A stretch of 7,268 nt of DNA from Candidatus Bipolaricaulota bacterium (GCA_015487455.1 WFPR01000086.1:1-7268); one strand, 5' to 3'; positions 1-5,828 are shown, numbered from the stretch's first letter. Made by a program: numbers and translations. The notes: generated from the letters alone by a model not told the origin.

Positions 1-651
<651 letters not shown>

Positions 652-680
652 AGCGAAAGCGGGAGAGGGGATGAGGCGCG

Positions 681-965
681 ATGCCGAGGTCGCTGAAGAA
701 GGGGCCGTACGTCGACCCGAAGCTGCTCAAGAAGATCGAGAAGTTCAAGCGCGGCGAGATCAAGGAGATCGTCACTTGGTCACGGGCCTCGACGATCACG
801 CCGGAGATGGTCGGGTTGACGATCAAGGTGCACAACGGTAGAATGCACGTCCCCGTCCACATCGTCGAGGCCATGGTGGGCCACAAGCTGGGCGAGTTCG
901 CGCCCACGCGCACCTTCAAGGCCCACGGCGGGATGAAGAAGAAGCAGCCTCCGGCCCCCAAGTAG
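681..965 (+). CDS. rpsS: 30S ribosomal protein S19
   Basis: S19 sits in the head of the 30S subunit, partners S13 and contacts 16S rRNA near the A and P sites. The protein is 94 residues, close to the family's roughly 92. It opens with the near-invariant MPRSLKKGPYVD and carries TWSRASTI, then VHNGRMHVPV, the conserved VGHKLGEFAPTRTF block (about residues 66-79) and the KAHGG end of the core. The last residues (KKKQPPAPK) are a short lineage-specific tail. The ATG at 681 is the only sensible start, preceded by purine-rich ribosome-binding sequence (GGGAGAGGGG at 661-670 and GAGGCG at 673-678). It lies 29 nt after rplB and 59 nt before rplV, in the usual place. Confidence 0.98.
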   Translation: MPRSLKKGPYVDPKLLKKIEKFKRGEIKEIVTWSRASTITPEMVGLTIKVHNGRMHVPVHIVEAMVGHKLGEFAPTRTFKAHGGMKKKQPPAPK

Positions 966-1024
966 TCCGGCCCGTTTGTGTGCGAGTGAGGGCGAAGGAA
1001 AGAAAAGAAAAGGGTGGAAAGGCC
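966..1024 (+). promoter_or_regulatory. rpsS-rplV spacer with A-rich purine tract and rplV ribosome-binding site
   Basis: This 59-nt gap is the longest in the window. From about 994 to 1022 it is an almost unbroken purine run, unusually rich in A for this GC-rich DNA, ending with AGGGTGG (1011-1017) seven bases before the rplV ATG at 1025. The run should be poorly structured in RNA and so favour ribosome access; that role is inference. The rplV frame is open upstream as far as a GTG at 980, which would add 15 residues, but L22 family length and the ribosome-binding site both favour 1025. Confidence 0.5.
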
Positions 1025-1366
1025 ATGGAAGCCAAGGCGGTCGCCAAGTGGGTGCGGATGTCGCCGCTACGGGCGAGGCGGGTGGCGCGGGCCATCCAGG
1101 GGAAGCCCGTGGATGAAGCGCTGGTGATCACCCAGCTGGCCCACTCCAAGGGGGCGCGGGTGATCCGCAAGGTGCTGGAGTCGGCCATCGCCAACGCCGA
1201 GCACAACTACGATTTAGACGTCGACCGGCTCTACGTCAAGGAGGCCCGAGTGGACAAGGGGCCCTTTCTGAAACGTCTGAAGCCCCGCTCGCGCGGGCGG
1301 GCCGACATCATCAAGCGGCCGACCAGCCACGTCACCATCGTGGTGGCGGAACGGGAGGAGCGCTAA
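1025..1366 (+). CDS. rplV: 50S ribosomal protein L22
   Basis: L22 binds several 23S rRNA domains and extends a beta-hairpin into the nascent peptide exit tunnel, where it affects macrolide action. With the ATG at 1025 the protein is 113 residues, matching the family's 110-115. The N-terminal part, MEAKAVAKWVRMSP then ARRVARAIQGKPV, is standard, as is the central SAIANAEHNY segment (about residues 53-62). The tunnel hairpin is at about residues 78-105, with basic PRSRGRAD followed by TSHVTIVV. An upstream in-frame GTG at 980 would add a basic 15-residue leader with no family counterpart I know of, so I prefer 1025, which has AGGGTGG at good spacing. The stop is only 2 nt before rpsC, suggesting translational coupling. 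Confidence 0.96.
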   Translation: MEAKAVAKWVRMSPLRARRVARAIQGKPVDEALVITQLAHSKGARVIRKVLESAIANAEHNYDLDVDRLYVKEARVDKGPFLKRLKPRSRGRADIIKRPTSHVTIVVAEREER

Positions 1367-1368
1367 GC

Positions 1369-2028
1369 ATGGGCCAGAAGATCCACCCCATCGGCTTCCG
1401 GGTCGGGGTCACCAAGAAGTGGCGGTCCAACTGGTTCGACGACCGCCGCGCCCCCGAGTACCTCGCGGAGGACACGAGGATAAGGAAGCTCGTCGAGGAG
1501 CGCTACCGCGGGGCGGGGATCGCCGAGGTCAGCATCGAGCGGCCCACGGAGGATCGCGCCTCCATCGTGATCCGGGCCGCGCGGCCCGGGATCCTCATCG
1601 GGAAGGGCGGCCAGGAGATCGACGCCTTTCAGAGGGAGCTGGAGCGGCTGACGGGGCGCCGGGTCAAGATCTCGATCAAGGAGGTCGAGATGCCCGACCT
1701 CGAGGCCCCGCTGGTCGCCGACGAGGTCGCCTATCGCATCGAGAACCGCTTCCCGGTGCAGCGGGCGATGAAGGAGGTGGCGGCGCGGGTGATGGACCGC
1801 GGGGCCAAGGGGATCAAGATCCGCTGCTCGGGGCGGCTCGGCGGCGCGGAGATCGCCCGCCACGTCGAGGTCAAGCAGGGGCGGGTGCCGCTGCAGACGA
1901 TCCGCGCCGACATCGACTACGGCTACAAGCAGGCCTGGACGAAGTACGGGACCATCGGGGTCAAGGTCTGGATCTTCCGGGGTGAGCAGCTGCCGCTGAC
2001 GCTCCAGGCCGCCTCGGCGCGCGCGTGA
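1369..2028 (+). CDS. rpsC: 30S ribosomal protein S3
   Basis: S3 is a 30S head protein at the mRNA entry pore; with S4 and S5 it forms the ribosomal helicase. The 219-residue protein starts MGQKIHPIGFRVG, the canonical S3 N-terminus. A type II KH domain occupies roughly residues 39-110 with the RNA-binding GKGG loop at 78-81 (GILIGKGGQEI). The C-terminal domain contains GAKGIKI, CSGRLGGAEIAR (about 153-164), GRVPLQTIRADIDYG and GVKVWIFRGE. At the site matching E. coli R131/R132/K135 it has Q131, R132 and K135, so the first basic residue is replaced. It follows rplV by 2 nt with a strong GGGAGGAG site at 1353-1360, inside the rplV end. Its TGA lies in the loop of a strong GC hairpin (2018-2035). 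Confidence 0.98.
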   Translation: MGQKIHPIGFRVGVTKKWRSNWFDDRRAPEYLAEDTRIRKLVEERYRGAGIAEVSIERPTEDRASIVIRAARPGILIGKGGQEIDAFQRELERLTGRRVKISIKEVEMPDLEAPLVADEVAYRIENRFPVQRAMKEVAARVMDRGAKGIKIRCSGRLGGAEIARHVEVKQGRVPLQTIRADIDYGYKQAWTKYGTIGVKVWIFRGEQLPLTLQAASARA

Positions 2029-2035
2029 GCGCGCG
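2018..2035 (+). repeat. GC hairpin enclosing the rpsC stop codon in a GTGA tetraloop
   Basis: Positions 2018-2024 (CGCGCGC) pair perfectly with 2029-2035 (GCGCGCG), leaving GTGA at 2025-2028 as the loop. This fits the GNRA tetraloop consensus, so the RNA hairpin should be very stable. The last three loop bases are the rpsC stop codon. The downstream sequence is G-rich with no run of T, so it is not a classical intrinsic terminator. A role in termination pausing, mRNA processing or uncoupling rpsC from rplP is inference only. Confidence 0.6.
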
Positions 2036-2083
2036 GCGGGGAGGGGGGCGTGCGGTGCGGAGCCTTGAGGGAGGGAGTTGACG

Positions 2084-2512
<429 letters not shown>

Positions 2513-2515
<3 letters not shown>

Positions 2516-2542
2516 AGTTAGGATAGGGGAGTGAAGTGAGGG
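2513..2542 (+). repeat. TGAAG/TGAGG-type purine repeat in the rplP-rpmC spacer
   Basis: Starting at the rplP stop codon the spacer reads TGAAG, TTAGG, ATAGG, GGAG, TGAAG, TGAGG, a degenerate 5-bp repeat. It ends in GTGAAGTGAGGG (2531-2542), a 12-mer found again exactly at 4575-4586 before rpsZ. The final TGAGGG is the likely ribosome-binding site of rpmC, six bases before its ATG. Confidence 0.5.
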
Positions 2543-2548
2543 ATCGCC

Positions 2549-2788
2549 ATGCCCCTCAAGCCCCAGGAGCTGCGGGAGCTTACGGACGAGGAGCTCCGCC
2601 AGAAGGAGGCGGAGCTGCGCCGCAAGCTCTTCACGCTGCGGTTCCAGATCAAGACGGGCCAGCAGGACAACACGGCCCTGCTCAAGGAGACGAAGCGGGA
2701 CATCGCCCGCATCCTGACGATCCTGCGGGAGCGGGAGCTGGCCCGCCAGCGCGAACGACAAGAGCAGCAGAAACAGAGGCAGAAGTGA
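2549..2788 (+). CDS. rpmC: 50S ribosomal protein L29
   Basis: L29 is a small two-helix protein at the exit of the peptide tunnel, beside L23, where it helps form the docking site for factors acting on nascent chains. The product is 79 residues against about 65 for the usual family member. Its core matches well: the LRELTDEEL start of helix 1, the LRRKLFTLRFQIKTGQ stretch (about 23-38), then NTALLKETKRDIARILTIL (about 41-59), the second helix. The last 14 or so residues form a Q/R/K/E-rich extension (RQERQ-QQKQRQK type), probably lengthening helix 2 or disordered. TGAGGG at 2537-2542 supplies the ribosome-binding site. It sits between rplP and rpsQ as usual, 23 nt before rpsQ. Confidence 0.95.
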   Translation: MPLKPQELRELTDEELRQKEAELRRKLFTLRFQIKTGQQDNTALLKETKRDIARILTILRERELARQRERQEQQKQRQK

Positions 2789-2811
2789 AGGAAGCGAAGG
2801 GGTGACCGGGG

Positions 2812-3243
2812 ATGCCCGTCAAGGAGCGGATTGGTCGCGTCATCAGCGACAAGATGCAGAAGACGATCACGGTGCTCGTCGAGACCCGGGTGCCCCATCC
2901 CCGCTACAAGAAGGTGGTCGTCAAGCGCAAGAAGTTCTACGCGCACGACGAGCGGGAGGAGGCCCGCGTCGGCGACATCGTTCGGATTCGGGAGACGCGG
3001 CCCCTGAGCAAGCTGAAGCGCTGGCGGCTCGTTGAAATTATTCAGAGGGCGCCCGCCGAGCTGGTCGAGATTGCGAAGGAGGAGGGCTTCAAGGAGAAGG
3101 ACGTCGAGGAGGCGCCCGAGCTGAAGGAGGTCTTCTCGCTGGTCGGCGGGCCGTCGACGCGGCCGCCCGCTCAGGAAACCGAAGAGGAAGCCAAGGCGGA
3201 AGCCAAGGCGGAAGGCGAAGGCGACGAGGGTGAGCGGCGATGA
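2812..3243 (+). CDS. rpsQ: 30S ribosomal protein S17 with long acidic C-terminal tail
   Basis: S17 is a primary 16S rRNA-binding OB-fold protein in the body of the 30S subunit. Residues 1 to about 82 form a normal S17: ERIGRVISDKMQKTITVLVE, then RYKKVVVKRKKFYAHDE, VGDIVRIRETRPLSKLKRWRLVEI. Families usually end near residue 80-90, but this one runs to 143. The extra segment (83-143) has 20 acidic and 9 basic residues by my count. It has a possibly helical first half and a low-complexity second half with two exact EAKA repeats (residues 126-133) followed by E/G-rich sequence. There is no sign of a frameshift or a second domain I recognise. AAGGGG at 2797-2802 serves the ATG. The stop overlaps the rplN start (ATGA at 3240-3243), implying coupled translation. 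Confidence 0.96.
   Translation: MPVKERIGRVISDKMQKTITVLVETRVPHPRYKKVVVKRKKFYAHDEREEARVGDIVRIRETRPLSKLKRWRLVEIIQRAPAELVEIAKEEGFKEKDVEEAPELKEVFSLVGGPSTRPPAQETEEEAKAEAKAEGEGDEGERR
3187..3210 (+). repeat. Two exact tandem 12-bp units in the rpsQ tail
   Basis: GAAGCCAAGGCG occurs twice in direct tandem (3187-3198 and 3199-3210), in frame, encoding EAKA-EAKA at S17 residues 126-133. A variant continues downstream as GAAGGCGAAGGC. Exact identity at the DNA level suggests recent duplication or replication slippage within the low-complexity tail. Confidence 0.75.
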
Positions 3244-3611
3244 GCATCCAGGTGCGCAGCATCCTGAAGGTCACGGACAACTCCGGGGTCAAGGAGATTC
3301 GGGTGGCGAACGTGCTGCGGCGGCCGGACGCCAAGGGCGGCCGCATCGGCGACATCGTGGTGGGGTCGGTGCAGAAGCGGCTGCCGACCAGCGACTTCGA
3401 CAAGGGCGACGTCGTGCGCGGGGTGATCGTGCGCACCCGCAAGCCCTACCGGCGGGAGGACGGCAGCCTCATCCGCTTCGACGACAACGCCGTGGTGTTG
3501 GTCAACGCGAGCCTCGAGCCCATCGGGACGCGCATCTTCGGTCCCGTCCCCCGGGAGCTGCGCAAGAAGGGGATGCTGCGGATCATCTCGCTCGCGCCGG
3601 AGGTGCTCTAG
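3240..3611 (+). CDS. rplN: 50S ribosomal protein L14
   Basis: L14 binds 23S rRNA and lies at the subunit interface, contributing to bridges with the 30S and serving as the landing site of the RsfS silencing factor in other bacteria. The 123-residue product equals the family's usual length. It shows SILKVTDNSGVKEIRV near the N-terminus (residues 7-22), GDIVVGSV, KGDVVRGVIVRTRK, then DGSLIRFDDNAVVLV (about 73-87), GTRIFGPVPRELR and the C-terminal ISLAPEVL. The ATG overlaps the rpsQ TGA by 4 nt, and GAGGGTGAG (3226-3234) within the rpsQ end acts as ribosome-binding site. This is the classical boundary between the S10 and spc operons, but here there is no gap for a separate promoter. Confidence 0.98.
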   Translation: MSIQVRSILKVTDNSGVKEIRVANVLRRPDAKGGRIGDIVVGSVQKRLPTSDFDKGDVVRGVIVRTRKPYRREDGSLIRFDDNAVVLVNASLEPIGTRIFGPVPRELRKKGMLRIISLAPEVL

Positions 3612-3615
3612 CCGC

Positions 3616-3933
3616 ATGGCCCTCAAGGTGAAGAAGGGCGACATCGTGCAGGTGATCGCGGGGAACGACCGCGGTCGGCGCGGCGAGGTGATGCGGGTCT
3701 TCCCCAAGGAGGGGCGGGTGCTGGTCAAGGGCGTCAACGTCATCACCAAGCACCAGCGCCCGACGGCCCGGCAGCGCGAGGGCGGGATCATCGAGCGCGA
3801 GGCGCCGATCCACATCTCGAACGTGCTGGTGATCTGCCCCGTCTGCGACCGCCCGACGCGGGTGGGCTTCGCCTTCACGGAGACGGGCGAGAAGGTCCGC
3901 GCCTGCAAGCGGTGCGGCGAGACGTTCGAGTAG
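3616..3933 (+). CDS. rplX: 50S ribosomal protein L24, four-cysteine type
   Basis: L24 is one of the two initiators of 50S assembly and binds the 5' domain of 23S rRNA. The 105-residue protein begins with a KOW motif (VKKGDIVQVIAGNDRGRRGEV, about residues 5-25), followed by KGVNVITKHQRP and an HISNV stretch typical of L24. The C-terminal part has CPVC (Cys74, Cys77) and CKRC (Cys97, Cys100), a zinc-ribbon-like arrangement found in many but not all bacterial L24 proteins; metal binding is inferred. It begins 4 nt after rplN, with GGAGGTG (3599-3605) inside the rplN end as ribosome-binding site. The TAG stop lies inside a 12-bp tandem duplication that repeats the last codons and provides a second in-frame stop at 3943-3945. 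Confidence 0.97.
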   Translation: MALKVKKGDIVQVIAGNDRGRRGEVMRVFPKEGRVLVKGVNVITKHQRPTARQREGGIIEREAPIHISNVLVICPVCDRPTRVGFAFTETGEKVRACKRCGETFE

Positions 3934-3944
3934 ACGTTCGAGTA
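3921..3944 (+). repeat. 12-bp tandem duplication across the rplX stop codon
   Basis: GACGTTCGAGTA occurs at 3921-3932 and again at 3933-3944 with no mismatch. The first copy encodes the C-terminal ...TFE and the TA of the stop; the junction makes TAG (3931-3933). The second copy, in the same frame, would read TFE and then TAA (3943-3945). Reading through the first stop would therefore just repeat the last three residues before a second stop. Confidence 0.85.
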
Positions 3945-3953
3945 AGGGAGTCG

Positions 3954-3971
3954 ATGGGCGAGCTGAGATGA
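3954..3971 (+). other. Possible 5-codon leader cistron overlapping the rplE start
   Basis: ATG at 3954 opens a frame of five codons (MGELR) ending in TGA at 3969-3971, which overlaps the rplE ATG at 3968 as ATGA. A purine-rich AAGGGAG (3944-3950) lies just upstream, closer than usual, while rplE itself has only a weak GAG-type site. A ribosome ending this mini-frame would be positioned to restart at rplE. Such short frames arise readily by chance, so this is tentative. Confidence 0.2.
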
Positions 3972-4558
3972 GCGGGACGACGACGGCAGCGGTCGAGAAG
4001 CAGCGAATCGCGGCGCTCGCGCAGAGGTACAAGGAGCGCTTCCGGAACGAGATCGCGCCCCAGCTCATGAAGGAGCTGGGCTACACGAACATTATGGAGG
4101 TCCCCCGGGTCGAGAAGGTCGTGATCAACATGGGGATTAAGGAGGCCCACGAGGACCCTCGGGTGCTGGAGGGCTGCATGAACGACCTCGCCAAGATCAC
4201 GGGCCAGCGCCCGATGGTCACGCGGGCCAAGCGCAGCATCTCCGACTTCGGGATCACCAAGGGGGACCCCGTCGGCTGTAAGGTGACGCTGCGGGGCGTG
4301 CGGGCGTACGCGTTTTTGGATAAACTGTTCCACGTCGTGCTGCCGAACGTGCGGGACTTCAAGGGCCTCTCGGCCGACGCGTTCGACGGCCACGGCAACT
4401 ACTCGCTGGGGCTCGACGAGCAGCTCGTCTTCCCCGAGGTCGACTACGACGAGATCGTCAAGATCCAGGGCATGGACATCACGATCGTGACCACGGCCGA
4501 GACGGACCGGGAGGCGTATTATCTGTTGAAGGCGCTCGGCTGCCCCTTCCGGGATTGA
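3968..4558 (+). CDS. rplE: 50S ribosomal protein L5
   Basis: L5 binds 5S rRNA with L18 to form the central protuberance and contacts P-site tRNA. The product is 196 residues, against about 180 usually. The excess is an N-terminal stretch (MSGTTTAAVEKQRIAAL) before the conserved RYKERFRNEIAPQLMKELGYTN-type opening. Conserved blocks follow: VPRVEKVVINMGIKEA (about 45-60), ITGQRPMVTRAKRSI (77-91), GCKVTLRG (103-110), VRDFKGLSADAFDGHGNYSLG (128-148), and FPEVDYD. The ATG at 3968 has only a weak ribosome-binding site; no alternative in-frame ATG gives the canonical length, so the extension is accepted. It lies 34 nt after rplX. In E. coli the S8 repressor acts near this junction; I see no convincing S8-like hairpin here. 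Confidence 0.96.
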   Translation: MSGTTTAAVEKQRIAALAQRYKERFRNEIAPQLMKELGYTNIMEVPRVEKVVINMGIKEAHEDPRVLEGCMNDLAKITGQRPMVTRAKRSISDFGITKGDPVGCKVTLRGVRAYAFLDKLFHVVLPNVRDFKGLSADAFDGHGNYSLGLDEQLVFPEVDYDEIVKIQGMDITIVTTAETDREAYYLLKALGCPFRD

Positions 4559-4585
4559 AGTGAAGTGAAGTAAAGTGAAGTGAGG
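4556..4585 (+). repeat. Six 5-bp TGAAG-type tandem units starting at the rplE stop
   Basis: Starting with the TGA stop of rplE the sequence reads TGAAG three times, TAAAG, TGAAG, then TGAGG (4556-4585), six phased 5-bp units with two single-base variants. It fills most of the 47-nt rplE-rpsZ gap. The last units include GTGAAGTGAGGG (4575-4586), identical to the element before rpmC. The rpsZ ribosome-binding site (AAGGGG, 4595-4600) lies just downstream. The units contain repeated stop triplets (TGA, TAA) and purine-rich Shine-Dalgarno-like stretches. Confidence 0.75.
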
Positions 4586-4605
4586 GCCAAGGCGAAGGGG
4601 AACGC

Positions 4606-4791
4606 ATGGCGACGAAGGCGTGGATCGCGAAGGCTCAGCGGGAGCCGAAGTTCAAGACGCGCAAGGTGAACCGCTGCTCGCTCTGCGGGCGGCGGCATGG
4701 GTACATTCGGGACTTCGGGGTGTGTCGGCTCTGCTTCCGCGAGCTGGCGCACCAGGGGATGATCCCCGGCGTGAAGAAGGCGAGTTGGTGA
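4606..4791 (+). CDS. rpsZ: 30S ribosomal protein S14, zinc-binding type Z
   Basis: S14 is a late-assembling protein of the 30S head that completes the A-site region. This is the short form of 61 residues, carrying CSLC (Cys24, Cys27) and CRLC (Cys40, Cys43), the two CxxC knuckles of the zinc-binding type also called rpsN type Z, distinct from the roughly 100-residue cysteine-free form. Other typical parts are MATKAWIAKAQREPKF at the start, RNRC-like VNRCSLCGRRHGYIR, FRELAHQGMIPGVKKASW at the end. AAGGGG at 4595-4600 lies five bases before the ATG. The gene follows rplE and precedes rpsH, the normal spc order, and its stop may overlap an alternative GTG start of rpsH. Confidence 0.98.
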   Translation: MATKAWIAKAQREPKFKTRKVNRCSLCGRRHGYIRDFGVCRLCFRELAHQGMIPGVKKASW

Positions 4792-4799
4792 TCGACGCG

Positions 4800-5258
4800 A
4801 TGGCCACCTCCACGACGCGCGCGCAGCCGCCGACGAGGAAGCGGGTCAAGACGGTGCTCGTGGGCGACCCGATCGGGGACATGCTCACCCGCATCTGCAA
4901 CGCCAACGAGCGCTACCATCCGGAGGTCCGCATGCCCTCCTCGCGCCTGAAGGAGGAGATCGCCCGCATCCTCAAGGAGGAGGGCTTCATTCAGGACTAT
5001 CGGGTGGAGCGGGAGGGCGCCAAGCGAATTTTAACTCTGCGGCTCAAGTACAAGGGCAAGAAGGGCAAGGAGCGGGTGATCCAGGGGCTCAAGCGGGTGA
5101 GCAAGCCGAGCCGCCGCCTCTACGTGGGGGCCGACGAGATCCCGCGGGTGCGCGGCGGGCTGGGCATCGCCATCCTAAGCACGTCGCAGGGCGTCATGAC
5201 GGACCACGAGGCGCGGCGGCGCCGCGTCGGCGGCGAGGTGCTCTGCTATGTGTGGTGA
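4800..5258 (+). CDS. rpsH: 30S ribosomal protein S8 with N-terminal extension
   Basis: S8 binds the central domain of 16S rRNA and, in E. coli, represses the spc operon. From ATG 4800 the product is 152 residues, about 20 more than usual. The core starts near residue 21 (VGDPIGDMLTRICNAN, matching the usual TDPIADMLTRIRNA), then RLKEEIARILKEEGFI (49-64), VIQGLKRVSKPSRRLYV (93-109), and the diagnostic LGIAILSTSQGVMTDHEAR (121-139) ending GGEVLCYVW. The extra start (MATSTTRAQPPTRKRVKT) is basic and Thr/Pro-rich. Start choice is uncertain: GTG 4854 gives a canonical-length protein with GAGGAAG 12 bases upstream, and GTG 4788 would overlap the rpsZ stop as GTGA. ATG 4800 is a compromise, with a weak ribosome-binding site. 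rplF follows after 6 nt. Confidence 0.93.
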   Translation: MATSTTRAQPPTRKRVKTVLVGDPIGDMLTRICNANERYHPEVRMPSSRLKEEIARILKEEGFIQDYRVEREGAKRILTLRLKYKGKKGKERVIQGLKRVSKPSRRLYVGADEIPRVRGGLGIAILSTSQGVMTDHEARRRRVGGEVLCYVW

Positions 5259-5264
5259 TGGGCC

Positions 5265-5828
5265 ATGTCGCGCGTAGGCCGGAAGCCGATCCCGATCCCC
5301 GAGGGCGTGAAGGTCAGCGTCGAGGGCGACACGGTGGTCGTGGAGGGTCCACAGGGGCGGCTGACCCAGCGCTTCGAGCCCGAGTACGTCGACGTGGTCG
5401 TCGACGACGGGGTGGTGCGCGTCCAACGCAAGGGGGACGAGAAGCCCTACAGGGCCCGCCACGGGCTCTACCGCAGCCTGATCCACAACATGGTCCAGGG
5501 GGTCGTGAAGCCCTACGAGAAGCGGCTGCAGCTGGTGGGGCTGGGCTACCGCGCCCGGCTCGAGGGCCGCACGCTGGTGCTGGAGGTCGGCTACAGCCAC
5601 CCGGTGCGCTATCCGCTGCCTGAGGGCGTCCAGGCGGAGGTGAACGACGTGCGCGCGGGCGGCGTCGAGGCCGAGATCGTGCTGAGGAGCCCCGACAAGC
5701 AGCTCGTCGGCGAGGTGGCCGCCCAGATCCGCCGCATCCGCAAGCCGGAGCCCTACAAGGGCACGGGCATCCGCTACGCGGACGAGCAGCTCATCCGCAA
5801 GGTCGGGAAGCTGGCCGGGGCGAAATAA
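5265..5828 (+). CDS. rplF: 50S ribosomal protein L6
   Basis: L6 lies near the factor-binding site at the base of the L7/L12 stalk and contacts the sarcin-ricin loop region. The 187-residue protein begins SRVGRKPIPIPEGVKV, the standard start, and has the two tandem L6 folds (about 1-82 and 83-176). Recognisable parts are VVEGPQGRL (25-33), ARHGLYRSLIHNMVQGV (64-80), KRLQLVGLGYRA (86-97) and the signature PEPYKGTGIRYADE (161-174). The ATG follows the rpsH stop by 6 nt with only weak ribosome-binding sequence, so translation is probably coupled to rpsH. Length and order are as expected. Confidence 0.98.
   Translation: MSRVGRKPIPIPEGVKVSVEGDTVVVEGPQGRLTQRFEPEYVDVVVDDGVVRVQRKGDEKPYRARHGLYRSLIHNMVQGVVKPYEKRLQLVGLGYRARLEGRTLVLEVGYSHPVRYPLPEGVQAEVNDVRAGGVEAEIVLRSPDKQLVGEVAAQIRRIRKPEPYKGTGIRYADEQLIRKVGKLAGAK

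Noticed and set aside
2025..2083. Intrinsic terminator after rpsC
   Set aside because: The hairpin is strong but is followed by G-rich sequence, not a T run, and the operon continues.
3028..3062. AT-richer patch with a TTGAAA hexamer in rpsQ, considered as an spc promoter
   Set aside because: There is no -10-like hexamer at suitable spacing and the patch is ordinary S17 coding (VEIIQR).
3171..3908. A 245-codon - strand frame opposite rplN and rplX
   Set aside because: Same reason: both + strand genes are certain and the frame resembles no family.
3934..3990. S8-repressor binding hairpin at the rplX-rplE junction
   Set aside because: This is where E. coli S8 binds, but I found only a weak 4-bp pairing with a long loop, not a convincing 16S helix 21 mimic.
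5021..5054. AT-richer patch in rpsH considered as an internal promoter
   Set aside because: No paired -35/-10 elements, and it encodes conserved S8 sequence.
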